Origin: Trachythela sp. YZ-2020
Taxonomy: Eukaryota; Cnidaria; Anthozoa; Malacalcyonacea; Clavulariidae
Direction of reading: 5' to 3'
Length of the DNA: 64,000 bases
NCBI GenBank assembly: GCA_016169945.1
Contig: JADLSH010000184.1
Location: 3,658,001 to 3,722,000 of the forward strand
A program made the translations under genes and the position numbers. The notes beneath the pieces were generated by a model. It was not told the DNA's origin. It did not search any database and worked only from the letters and a program-made list of their open reading frames with translations. Below, in pieces: positions 29,076 to 40,199 of the stretch (position 1 is its first letter; each line of letters starts with the position of its first letter).

Positions 29076-30635
29076 TATACATAAAATATTCGACACAACT
29101 ATACTTTCAACTCACAAGTTTCGTCAAGCCGTCCACCGATAAAATTTTCGCCGATTCGTATTTAATTTTAATGAATCAGAAGTGACTTGAAAGTTTCACT
29201 TAGCCAAGCAAGTTTAAGTTAAATTTGTTTAAGTTAAAGTCTTGTTAATTTCGAATAAAAATAGAAGCCATATTTTCGGCCAGAACTTAGCCTCCTCCGC
29301 AGGCATCTCTTGGATCCCCGGGGTAGGTTGCGTCAGGTAGAAAGTCGGGGAGATGCCTGCCAAAACCCGACATGGTTGAGCCGTTTTGCGCATCTTGCTT
29401 GCGCAGCGATTTTTGTCTTCAGGGTAGGTACGTGGGGAGGATCTTGAAATCCAAAATGGCGGATTGCATGGAGTGGAGAATTTATTTTATCTTTAAGTTC
29501 AGCTTTTTTGGACAATTTAAACATGTATAAAAGACCTGGTTGAGGTTTTAAAGGTTTTAGAATGTTTGTCGGTAATTTTTCGTGTACTGTATATGCATGC
29601 TATATATATTTGATGCTGTAAATCTTTTAACAAGCATAAAGGTAGATTTTGTATTTTCTATACAATGAAAACCATTAAATTTTAAATTGTAATTTTTTTA
29701 TGGATCACATAATTATATAGTTTGTGCCATATCTATTAAAACCTGTACTCTGTCAGTCTGTCTACTCTGATTGCTTCATATTCATAGAAACCAATTCAAA
29801 CCACAAGGGGAATTTTCTATTTTTCTTTCTTTCTATTTGCATGGCAGGCACAATTTCGTAATATAGTATCATTTGCTATGTACAGTTTTTGGTTTCTAAG
29901 AAGATGGAAAGTGGGTTAATTCATTATTAAAATGAAAGTATCATAGTACAACTGTACAACTCAATATAATGTATGCCTGATTTAGCATTAGAGGACAGTT
30001 TCCAAATGTAAGAAATGAGGACAAAATTGTGCTATCTACTGTAGCATATCAATTTTAATAACAAGAAATCGATTCAAATAAAAAAAATATTTTTGACAAC
30101 AAATAAGGCAAGAGCCATAATACCAGCCTGGTCTGGTATTTGTTGCCAAAATAGCTAAATCTGGCAAGTAGTGAAGCAAGATCCTAGCCAACATGGCCAT
30201 AATGAAATAATCATGTATCCTTTATAGTTTATGGAATATTTTAGCAGTCATTATGTGTATGGCAAACTTGTTGCTGCCTGAACAGTTTCAATTTTCTGTT
30301 CAGCATATAGCCTGCACCATATTTGAACACATTGGCATGCAACCATTGAAATTGAAAACATTGATCTAGCTATTATAAACAGCCAGCTGGGTATAAAAGT
30401 TTGTATGACCTACCTTACAACAGGCAGTACTAAATTAATAGCAAGCTTTAATTGGGTCTTTAGGATTAAACTACCAATTTTGAGCCATTTATCTGGAAGT
30501 TAGTGAAATTCATCTAGAAGTTAATAGTCACTAACTTCCATGCAAACAGCCTTCCCTTGCAATGTTGAATTTCTTGTTGCATTTTTCAGGTAGTTTGATC
30601 ATAAACACTTAATTGCACCACATGTTCAGAGTTCG

Positions 30636-30731
30636 ATAAAACATTCGCATCCGATCTTTATCTGATATACAAACGCTCGCCTTCGGCTCGAGTTTCTATA
30701 TCAGATAAAGATCGACTGCTCATGTTTTATC
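30636..30731. repeat. Hairpin inside the 9-bp-TSD transposon
   Basis: CGATCTTTATCTGATATA and TATATCAGATAAAGATCG are perfect 18-bp arms around a 27-bp loop, with imperfect ATAAAACAT/ATGTTTTAT extensions. A small nested MITE is likely. Confidence 0.75.
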
Positions 30732-31317
30732 TATAACATAGAAGACTATTTGCTATTTTCTGAAAGTAGGCACATCCAGTCCAAACATGCATTTGATTAT
30801 ACATGCCATAGAATAATTTTGATTGTAACATGCTAATATATTACAGTGGCTCTATTTATAATCATTGAACACTTCCCGATATTAGGCAAATTTTGCATCA
30901 CAACACCACATGGTGGCAGAAGTTAGGAAGCTATGGAGTTGTCAACCTCCATACTCCATAGTCTATAAGGCTAACTCCAAATTGAAAATGTGCACTTCAA
31001 AACTTAGCAAAAAAATTAGATTCACTTGCTAACAACTAGAATTTCAGCCAGGTTGAAGAGGAATCTGCCCTTTGAGCCGCACCCATTCTCGTCCTCAGCC
31101 CCACCGCTGTGCCGGCATAAGCCTAGCTCCATTTGGAGATTGGCTACATATCTGCCGGCATGGAGCACTGAGCCCTCAAGCAGTACACAGTCATGCATAA
31201 GTACTCAAGTACAGCATAAAAACATAGCATAGTAAATTTTAAGTGTGTTCTTGGCTGAAATATCTCAAACAAAATTGTAAACAAACCAAACCAGTTACAA
31301 ATTATCTTTTGTCTCAT

Positions 31318-31407
31318 CAAGTAAAATGAGTATTATATTCCACCAGCATCAATTTAATATATCAAGTAAAATGAGTATTATATTCCACCAGCATCAATTA
31401 TATCTTG
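31318..31407. repeat. 45-bp tandem duplication
   Basis: CAAGTAAAATGAGTATTATA and its continuation occur twice, 45 bp apart, inside the transposon. Confidence 0.85.
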
Positions 31408-32120
31408 CACTTGAAACTTCGACATTTTACTATGCTTGTACCTTCTAACCTTCTAGAGTACATTGTTTCCCAAAACAATTTATGCTGTTCCAGTTCAACG
31501 CTATTTGTGTGTTAGCTATACTCATATATTAAGTTATATTTTCCATTCGAGCTCGGCGCTCACAACTCTTTATACAGTTTCTAAGTGGTTTGAACATGTT
31601 TACTCCGTCGAACTAAGACCATTAGGGAATCCATTTAATACACATTCTCCGTTTATTAAACGCTTAGCTTTAGCAGCATCAAACGACGTAGTGTAGAAGC
31701 CAAGTCAGAAGTTTGTTTTGTCTGTCGAAACTTGATTAAAGCCATTCGACTTCTATTTTCATGACTTCGATCCACATCACATGCTTTATCTTTAAATATG
31801 TCCGCAACTATTTTAAATACTTTTTTAATATTTGTAACATAAAATGTTACAGTATTCTGGCGAACGTTTATCAGTATAATTTTGCAGTTGTTTTTATGAA
31901 CAAATAATTATCCCGTGAGAGTAAGGGTAACACAGCTTTTGACATTTCTCTTTAGTTTTAATATATGAACAAAATATCCCGTGGGGGTGGGGGTAACATG
32001 ACCGGTCCATAAGGGTAACATGACCGGTCCAAAGTCTTCGGGTTTTGGCAGGCATCGACAGCAAATAATTTCTGCCCGCCAATTTTAAGGCGATGCCTGC
32101 GGAGGAGGCTAGCCAGAACT

Positions 32121-33245
32121 CAACTTTCACTTTATGCAGCTCGGCCGCCATATTTGTTTTGTTTTGGAGCAAACTGTGGCCGTCATTTGCGGACAGAAAC
32201 TGGTTAAGCTGATTGGTTGATTTTAGGCATGTTTGTTGTTTCGACCAGTCAGATGAGTTTGTTACAGAATTTTGCACTGTTGTTGCAGCATTTTGCACTG
32301 CTGTTTGGGATTAACTGCACTGAAATCAACCAATCACAGCCAAGTAATATTTTTTATGTATATTATTAGTCACTGTATTATTGTTTCATCAGAAACACGA
32401 TACAAACTTGGCAAGCATTTTGACTAGTAGATTTAAAATCTTGCATTTTATCGATATGCGTCGATAACTACAATAACAATTGTGTGAATATGTCTATTTG
32501 AGACCTTGAGTGATATAGTGTGTACGATGTAGATGTTCAATTTTTGCGTGTAGACGTGTGAAATATTCTGTCATTAAAGTTTTCTTCATAGACGTAAGTT
32601 GTAAGAGGATCGTTTTTTTAAAAGATTAGATGGAAATCATGCATGCGCAGTTCAATTCAGTGCATTCTTTTGTGATTCAGTAGGTATTCCAGTGCAGTTA
32701 ATAATTTAATCCCAATAGCAGTGCAAAAATTTGTAATCACTAGTGCGATCACATTTCAGCTAAGTTCTGGGCAAGTTGCTCAACTATATAAAAAACATGG
32801 CGCCCGTTCGGCCTAAACCTAAACCTCAATCATGGACGAAAATGACCACTTAAATGCTATTTAAAAGGCGGGAAATTTCGTTTTCATTTAGTTTTAAAAA
32901 CACACATGGTTCAGTTCACTTTCAAATCTTTGGCAATGCATACAAATGATAAATAGAAGGAGCGAAACTTTATCAGTGGACAGTTCGCCAAAGCAGGTAA
33001 GTTTAAAGTATTGTTGTCTCGAACCTTGTTACGTATATTATTAATAAGTAATAGCATGATTTCTTGTGAAATTTGAACATAACATGCATTCGTGAACATT
33101 TCAAGGACCTCAAATAGCACTCGTCCTTCCAACTGCTGCTATTTTGAGTAATATTATGAGGTCTTTGAAAAACTCACTCGTGCATGTTATATCCAAATTG
33201 CACTCGAAACAACGCTGTTACCCATACACTTTTACTTCGTTGAAC
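32121..33245. other. Intergenic, AT-rich
   Basis: No supported gene. From about 33,040 to 33,220 a repeat with TATTAATAAGTAATAG and GTGCATGTTATATCC blocks is related to 28.96-29.08 kb. Confidence 0.45.
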
Positions 33246-33253
33246 TGCTTAAC

Positions 33254-33320
33254 TCTAGCCTGCGAGGCAGGCTCTTCCGGTTTTGGGAGGTCTTAACGTA
33301 GGAAGAGCCTACAGTCGCTT
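33254..33320. repeat. CCTGCGAGGCAGGCTC repeat, left copy
   Basis: AGCCTGCGAGGCAGGCTCTT then CCGGTTTTGGGAGG. An inverted copy lies at about 37,165-37,202. The internal GCCTGCGAGGCAGGC is itself a palindrome. Next to it, CGTAGGAAGAGCCTACAGTC recurs inverted at about 35,326. Confidence 0.7.
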
Positions 33321-33558
33321 ATAGCGTTCGCCGGAGAACGCTAGCGTTTCATTGGCTAAAGGTCTAAACACATGTCAATCAACAGCATGTTATGAATATT
33401 CAAGAGAGTATCAAGACGCCCAACAAGGAGTGCAAGAATTACGCGTCGACGTTTCCGAAGGAATAAAATAATTGGTCAATCTTATTTCTTCTGGTCTATT
33501 GCTGGTATTTTTAAAATTCGCATTTGAAATTTTAAGGGAATCAAACGCCTGGGAGACT

Positions 33559-33879
33559 CAGTGGCGTCGCCAGACCTGGAGAGGTGGGGGGGACAAAATG
33601 ATATTGAGGGGGCTGAAAAGGAGGGCCGAAGGCGCGAGTCTAGCGCGAGCTTTTTTAGGGGGTCCGGGGGCATGCTCCCCCGGGAAATTTTTTAATTTAG
33701 AGTCTCTGAAATACCATTTCCTGGACTTTGGGGGACGCTTGACAGAATTCTGATGGTCAGAAAACGTACCCCCCCCCCCCCATCCTTTTTTCACCGGATT
33801 TGAGAGAATCTCAAAAGTGATTTTGAGGAGAACTGGGGGGGACGTGTCCCCCCCAGTCCCCTCCCTGGCGACGCCACTG
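33559..33879. mobile_element. hAT-type MITE (CAGTGGCG ends)
   Basis: CAGTGGCGTCGCCAG at the left matches, inverted, CTGGCGACGCCACTG at the right. CAGTGGCG-type ends and an imperfect flanking CTGGGAG on both sides fit hAT elements (8-bp duplications). The interior has G- and C-homopolymers near both ends. No coding. Confidence 0.75.
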
Positions 33880-34333
33880 CTGGGAGTCAGAGAAACGCAG
33901 TGGGTACTTTATGCATTTTACGAGTCATTTTATACGCATATATGTATTAATAACGCTCTACAACTTTAGTAACGCTAAGAATCTTACATGAAAGGAATAT
34001 TCGAATTTGAAAATATTACTGTAAATTCACCACATCTACATATATTTTCATAAAATACGAACTCACAAACATAAACTACAATATATGCAATTAGCTAGTG
34101 AATAGTGGCGTCATAGGAAGTCCGAAATAGAAACAATGAATCTTCACGGAATTTACACTCCCTCAACACATGTACATTTACAAATGCAATTTGAAGAAAT
34201 TATATAAACTATTTTGGAGCATACACTATAAATCAAAACACTTTATAGTTATAGTTATAGATCGAGATACAAATTCATTCATAATTAGACTAAAAATAAT
34301 ACCATCGTGTGATTCCATATTATATTGTGACAT

Positions 34334-34511
34334 TAGGGCCATTTATATGGGAGAAAATAAGTCGCGACTTACGTAAGACGCGTCTTATATAAGACGCGAA
34401 CACACTCGTATAAATGGTCAAATTCTAATAAGTCGCGACTTATTGTGGACCAGTCTGAACCCCTGTTCTTATGTAAGTCGCGACTTAATTTCTCCCGTAT
34501 AAATGGCCCTA
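34334..34511. mobile_element. MITE with ~45-bp inverted repeats and TA duplication
   Basis: GGGCCATTTATATGGGAGAA at the left end and its near-perfect inverse at the right, both containing TAAGTCGCGACTTA palindromes. TA flanks each side. About 174 bp. A Tc1/mariner-like origin is likely. Confidence 0.8.
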
Positions 34512-35350
34512 TTGCCATTCTTATAAATCACAAGGTGCAAGGTTTAGCTATCTCCCGTACGACATACTTTCTATGATATGCTTGTGTCGAAGTGTATGAG
34601 AGTAAACTGACCTTTTTGTATTTGTTGGTATTGTGATCTATTAATTAGAGTGTGTACAGTACCAAATTGCCAAGCAAGTCACATTTTACTTAGCTCTCAT
34701 TTTCGAACCTTTCCCTTTCCAATATCACGGAACAAATTAGCGTTCATAAGTAACAGTTCAGTTATATAATAAGCAATATTTTTATTGTAAACAATGCCTA
34801 TAATGTTACATTTACGCTGCATGCAGCTTTTATTGAATTTGATTAGGAACGCTAAGAATCTATATGAGACAAGAATATTTATTAATAGTAGTGTAAAGAA
34901 ACAAAACACAACTCTACATGCATAAATAATGACCAGAATAAGGGATAGCACCAATAGCATGACCTTACTACAATCGCGTACAATAGAAATCAGATTTGTA
35001 AGCATTTACATTACATACACACCGCTTTCTGTGCTTCCTATTGCATTGAAATGTCCAACACATAACTTTAAAATACGGGCAATCAACCAGAATAAATAGA
35101 ATTGAACAAATCTTATTCATTTTCAGAGAAAATGAACAAAACGTCGCGTAATTTTCTCAAATGTTGTTGAGACACAGAATATTTAAGATTAGAGATTATT
35201 TTGATCTGTATTTCGACATTTCACTCACAGGAAGTAAACAACAAAATTCAGCTATGATTTGATTGGTCAGTTTCTAGAGGAATTCGAAATTAAAATGGAG
35301 GCGGCACGAAGATATATTAGAAGCGACTGCAGGTTCTTCCTACGCTCTTC
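34512..35350. other. Intergenic, no recognised gene
   Basis: AT-rich. The minus-strand hydrophobic ORF at 34697-35005 is not supported. The right side (about 35,320-35,350) has the inverted match to 33,297-33,318. Confidence 0.45.
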
Positions 35351-35354
35351 CTGG

Positions 35355-37012
35355 TAGGATTCTCAAGGAATGTAGTTTTGTCATCGCTCCAAGACTTGTT
35401 TAATCATTCTCTACAATCTGGAACTGTTCCTTCCGAATGGAAATCGGCTGATATTACCCCAATTCACAAGAAAGACAAGAAAGAACCTGCTACTAATTAC
35501 CGACCCGTATCCCTTCTACCTATCATTAGCAAAGTATTGGAGCGTTGTGTCTGCAACTGATTCTACGGATATGTTCGTCACATGATTCATCAAGCTCAGC
35601 AAGGTTTTCTACACGGTCGTTCTTGTGTCACACAACTCCTTCCTCGACTTCGCTAAAGCATTCGATTCTGTGGATCACGGTATTATGGAATATCAGGAAA
35701 TCTGTGCAACTGGTTTGCTGACTACCTACGTGACCGTACTCAACGTGTTAATGTGGAGGGTGCTGCTTCCGATTGGTCTCCCGTCACTTCTGGTGTTCCT
35801 CGGGGAAACATCTTAGGGCCGATCCTTTTCTTGCTCTTCATCAATGATCTCTCTGATGTGATAACTGAAGCTACATCAACAGGACTGTACGCTGATGATA
35901 CCTAACTGTACAAAGCAATAAGAAGTTACGAGGACTGTGTGCATTTACAACAAGCCTTGTCGTGTGCTCAGGATTGGAGTGAAGAGTGCAACTTTAAGTT
36001 TAATCCCTCGAAGTGCAAAGTTCTGACGATCTCTCGCCGCAAAACCCCGTTTCACATGAATTACCATCTTGGACCTGCTGAACTGAAACATGTGGTCAGT
36101 GAAGTTGATCTCGGGATCATTGTGACCAGTAAACTCTCGTGGAATACCCACACCCATAGACCTCGTTAGTAAGGCGAACAAAATGGTTGGTCTACTTAGA
36201 AGAACATGTCCGGCCCTTGCTAACAGACCGTTGTATTCGACGCATCCGATACCTATCCCTTGTCAAATCCCGAAGCTCTCCTATGCTACAGAGGTCTGGT
36301 CACCGTCCCTACACAGCAGCAAGACAAACCTGGAGCGAGTCCTGAGACGAGCGACAGGGTGGATGCTTCGAATGAAGAGAGGCGGCATCCCCTACAAAAA
36401 ATTGTCCCTTAACCTCCTACCCTTGGCGTACGACAGAGAAATAAAAGATTTGACATTTTTCTTTAAAGCCTTGCATGGATTTTATGATTTAGATATCTTA
36501 AACTCTGTGTCATTTGTTAGTCATAGTCGTACCCGTAATTGTAAGAACCCTTCCCTTCTACTAAAAGTTCCGTCGTGTAAAACTAGCACCTTCCAGTCCT
36601 CCTTCTTCAACCGAATTGTCCCCCGTAGTCTGGCTTCGTTTAAAACATTTTTATCTAGAACTTACTTACATTTATTAACTGATGGTTTTGACGTTAATAT
36701 GACCTGTACTTGGTCATTACATCGTAGCTGTTCCTGTCATCAGGATTTGTTTCTTAAGTAAACACATACCAATTGCTTAATCATACGATGCATCTTTCCA
36801 CTGATAGATACTACTTTGTCTATGTCCTAGCTTTTTGCTTATTTTCAATGTTTTTCATTGCTATATCCTTAAAATTGAAGGAGTTACTAAAGTGATAAGG
36901 GGTTTTACTTGCACGTGCAAGGTGGCATGCATTGTAGTTTGGGCAATTGGTTTATCTTTATGTCTATGTTCACTTATATTACTATAATAATAATAATAAT
37001 AATAATAATGAG
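35355..37012 (+). mobile_element. 5'-truncated LINE with broken reverse transcriptase
   Basis: RT blocks in order on the plus strand: [81 protein letters not shown] with NDLSDV, the catalytic LYADDT and CNFKFNPSKCKVLTISR. Then come the C-terminal LSYATEVWSPSLHS and PLAYDREIKDL, ending CSCHQDLFLK at 36761. Several frameshifts and stops are present. A 3' region ends in ATA repeats at about 36983-37012. Same family as 48090-49440. No endonuclease remains. Confidence 0.85.
36983..37010. repeat. (AAT)n tract at LINE 3' end
   Basis: ATAATAATAATAATAATAAT and continuing, typical of the LINE tails in this window. Confidence 0.85.
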
Positions 37013-37159
37013 CTTTATTAAAGAAGGGTAACTCTATCAGTTATATACTGTTCTCCCTGGAGTCCCTTACTATTGGATTACTATTAGTTACGGGAGAGTG
37101 CCTCGCATGGGTCTTTGGGTCCCGTTCGCACTCTTGCCGCTTGGGTTCTTGTTATCAAT

Positions 37160-37210
37160 ACAAAAAACCTCCCAAAACCCGAAGAGCCTGCCTCGCAGGC
37201 TACTTAACTC
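37160..37210. repeat. CCTGCGAGGCAGGCTC repeat, right (inverted) copy
   Basis: AACCTCCCAAAACCCGAAGA then GCCTGCCTCGCAGGCT, the inverse of 33,254-33,300. Confidence 0.7.
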
Positions 37211-37373
37211 AGGCGATGTTACACTACACAACCTCCTTGCAACTTTTCTTGCGTTGGCGAAAGTTGTTCCGTGTAACATGCATGCATTATTTCATTAATT
37301 GTATTTGGATTTGGTGAATAAGGGCCAAGTAATTATTACCATTGACTGATAATGAAAACAACGACTCCCAGTG

Positions 37374-37460
37374 GCGTACCGAGCGGTGGAGGGGTGGAGG
37401 GGGTGTTTCATCCCCCAATTTAAAAAAAAACTGTCGGTGAATTGACCTTTGTCGGTTAAA
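37374..37460. mobile_element. hAT-type repeat end (CAGTGGCGTACC)
   Basis: CAGTGGCGTACCGAGCGGTG followed by G-rich sequence. It has the CAGTGGCG start of hAT ends, but no matching right end was found, so it is a fragment. Confidence 0.4.
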
Positions 37461-37696
37461 ACGTAGAATTTGAAACCAACTTGGTCGGTAAATTTTAGAA
37501 TTTCAAACAACCACAGGGTCGTCGACAGTAATTTGCTCATCCAGAATTGTACTTCCTTTCATACTCTATCTGTTTCGTGTATAGAGCCAACAATAATCAG
37601 CTCATCTCTAATAGTTTGTCGTTACTTTCACATTGTGTATATATCAAAAGGAACAAAATCAATACACCATTTCGGTAAATACGTCACAAATCTCTT

Positions 37697-37779
37697 CTTG
37701 GCCTGGGAGCCTCGTTCTCATAAATCGCGAGCGAATTGCATTTCGTCTTGATTTATGATAGCGAGGCTCCCAGGCCAAG
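37697..37779. mobile_element. 83-bp hairpin MITE
   Basis: CTTGGCCTGGGAGCCTCG and CGAGGCTCCCAGGCCAAG are perfect 18-bp inverted ends. ATAAATC and GATTTAT pair further in. No ORF. Confidence 0.8.
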
Positions 37780-38067
37780 TAAGTATTCATGACGTAATTA
37801 TCGAAAGGGTGTATTCACTGACGCTTGTAATCTGTACACGGAGCAAATAGCATTTCAAAACTTGGGGATGAAGTTGCAAAAACTGCGTTAAAATCTTGAA
37901 TTCTTAGGTGTAAAAACTTCACAATTTTGATTAAAAATCCTCTCAGGAGGCAAAGAAAATGCACTTCTGAGGCTTCAAAATTCGGGCGCCATCTTGCCGT
38001 GCTGATATAAACTATAACGGCAAGGCCGTGCGTTGTTGCTATATAAAATGCACACACGTGGTACAAA

Positions 38068-38112
38068 GTATTTTCTGCTTTTTATCTGAGCTTGATATAA
38101 TTCCAGAGGAGG
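38068..38112 (-). pseudogene. Fragment of claudin-like exon 3' end
   Basis: On the minus strand, GGAATTATATCAAGCTCAG encodes GIISSSDKKQKIL, matching GIISSSGKKAEKM at 26,860-26,900. It is cut by a LINE at about 38,113. Confidence 0.5.
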
Positions 38113-38454
38113 TACTTTTCAATCTTCACTGGCTTCCAGTGCAACAATGAGTAACTTTCAAACTCCTTTTGGTGACTTATAAAGCTCTTAATGGCCTCGC
38201 CCCTACATACATCACCGATTTACTTCGTTGTCATATCCCTGTTCGTACTTTGCGCTCCAGCAGTCTAAATATGTTAACTGTGCCCAGAGTGCGAACTGAG
38301 ACATATGGCGGTCATTTTCCTGCGCTGCTCCGGGACTCTGGAACACTCTTCCTGACTCTATTAAGCAGAGTTCAACAATCGGTGAGTTTAAGGCAAAGTT
38401 GAAAACATATCTTTTTAGGATACTGGGTTTGGTGGATAATCCAAGTGAGTAGCA
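38113..38454 (+). mobile_element. LINE 3' fragment
   Basis: Plus-strand VTYKALNGLAPTYITDLLRC, PVRTLRSSSLNMLTVPRVRT and, after a shift, LKTYLF near 38,410 match the RT C-terminus of L2/CR1-type LINEs. A SINE follows at 38455, and a GCATTGAGACTT-containing 3'UTR with ATT repeats (38,660-38,778) appears to continue the same LINE. Confidence 0.7.
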
Positions 38455-38605
38455 ATATACACAATTTAAGACCTAACCAGGAACGGTTGCGAAAAATGCA
38501 ACACTAGGTTCTGGCAGGAATTGAAATCACGGCCCTGCGATTCCGGTGCAGCGCTCTAACCAACTGAGCTACAGAGGCCAGTTGCTGAGCTGTAACGGTA
38601 AGTTC
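38455..38605 (-). mobile_element. tRNA-derived SINE, best-preserved copy
   Basis: On the minus strand the tRNA-like head has an A box (TAGCTCAGTTGGTTAGAGCG) and a B-box-like GGGCCGTGATTTCAATTCC, then the GTTGCATTTTTCGCAACCGT body. It lies in the 3' end of a LINE. Confidence 0.8.
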
Positions 38606-38779
38606 TGTATATATAGGTTATCGGGTGTGCGGCTTGTGATAAGGTAAACTTCAAAGATTTTTTTGCACTTCACTTGGTTAGCTTTTACTGATTAACTGTT
38701 TTTATATTCTTGTTGTAAAAAGCATTGAGACTTCTGTATAATGCGTTTTTAAGAAAAATTATATTATTATTATTAATAT

Positions 38780-38923
38780 GGGCCGATGGCTGCTCTGCAT
38801 TCTGTCCCTGTACAGGAGGCTTGAGGTTGTTCATAAATATCTCAAACCTGGCAAATCTGGTGATCCTTGCCGTGCAACCAGGCCTTGTGGTTCAGGCTTG
38901 TCTTGTCAGCCCGGCGTTCACAG
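38780..38923 (+). pseudogene. Cysteine-rich peptide exon-1 fragment (copy C)
   Basis: DGCSAFCPC and, after a shift, KSGDPCRATRPCGSGLSCQP match exon 1 of copy A, including the GGTAAG splice donor at 38924. The signal-peptide part is missing: the fragment starts right after the LINE tail. No exon 2 was found downstream. Confidence 0.7.
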
Positions 38924-38959
38924 GTAAGGGAATGTTACTTCATATTTGGCAGTTTTAGG

Positions 38960-40195
38960 CTTTATTCATCGCGAACTGTATTCAGATTTGTCGCTTCAAA
39001 ATGTCGAGTACGAGAAAAAGCCAGAGGTTTCTAGGGAACAAGGGAACGCGGCGGATTTTGTAATGGGAACACGGAAATATATTAAAAATATCATAGAGAA
39101 CAAAGGAACATGTACATTTTGAAAACAAGGAAACATGGTAGCAAAGAAATAAAGGAGAAAATTTTGAACTGAACACAGGAACACCGACCCCCCTGGCCCT
39201 TGGAGATCATTGAAAATCCTTCCGCCTCTCAATCTGTCCTGGAAAGGGCACGACAAGGATATGTCCAAAGACAAGGATCACTCTTACTAGTACCGCTCCT
39301 ACACTGTAGCTAGAGTTCGACATTATAAATGAAGCGCCCCTTTGTCTATCCGAGGGTGCGATTATAATGTATGTACATTGTTTGACTGGTTCATCCCGAT
39401 TGTCAATCACTAGAAAATGTACATGATTTGTTCATGTCAGATTATGAACATTGCAATTCCCACCCCCTGTATTTGCGTTGAGTTGAAGGGCACTTAATCA
39501 ACAATATACCCAGTGCCGCTCCTACTTGTATCCGATTCGGCCGCATTCACTGAGCGGCCTGCTTCAACTCCGTGTGAGCTATCTTAATGTCATAACATCA
39601 CTGACAATTATGACAAATATGAGAAAATACAGGGCATTTCAATATATATTGTAATTCAGGATACGATCGTATACATTTGGATGCATCAAGTCCAAGAGTT
39701 ACAAGTTCGCTTGGGTATCAGTTGGAACACTGTTCGAGAGTCCTAGAATTAAGAAGCTTTTATCTCCTTTTAAGGTATGTTGGTAATTGGTTGTGTGTAC
39801 CATATGTATATGAAATATGCTAGTTTTGTATGTGCAAGAAATTACAGTGTATACTGTGCACACATTTTGCATCTGGTCTCATTTTGGTCAAAGCGAACAG
39901 AGCAGAGATTCCCTTTGAAGAAAATAATGTAAAATTGAAGATAAGATTGTATAAATTGAAATTTTACTCTTTGAGGCAGGCCAAGGTTTTCAAGTATACT
40001 GGTATGAAGGCCATTTTACTTTTGGTATCGATCCGATATATTATTTTTAAAATAGGTCAAAATACGGGTAGAAGGTATCCCACATTTATCCAAGACAAAG
40101 GGATTTTTAGTATATTCGTATATCGATCCAGTATAATCGAATATGTTCGTGTCCTGGTACCCCCATAGCATGGCCTGATTCTATTCTAGATTTAA
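38960..40195. other. Intergenic, no recognised gene
   Basis: Short ORFs only. Nothing supports a gene. Confidence 0.45.
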
Positions 40196-40199
40196 TAGC

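Larger units (their letters stand above)
29279..32120. mobile_element. Non-autonomous DNA transposon with 9-bp target duplication
   Basis: GCCAGAACT flanks both sides (29279-29287 and 32112-32120). Inside, TAGCCTCCTCCGCAGGCATC and its inverse form the ends, and a second inverted block, GATGCCTGCCAAAACCCGA, lies about 60 bp further in. The 2,824-bp body has no transposase; the only ORFs are short. A 9-bp duplication with extended inverted ends suggests a Mutator-like (MULE) family, but no enzyme is present to confirm it. Confidence 0.75.

Noticed and set aside
34697..35005. 102-residue hydrophobic minus-strand ORF
   Set aside because: Composition follows AT-richness (Leu/Ile/Val from T-rich codons); no motif, splice signals or paralogue seen.
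38455..38605. tRNA gene candidate
   Set aside because: A- and B-box-like motifs are present, but the acceptor stem does not close and the same tRNA-like head plus body recurs as a SINE at 25.8 kb, with the body also at 24.0 kb.
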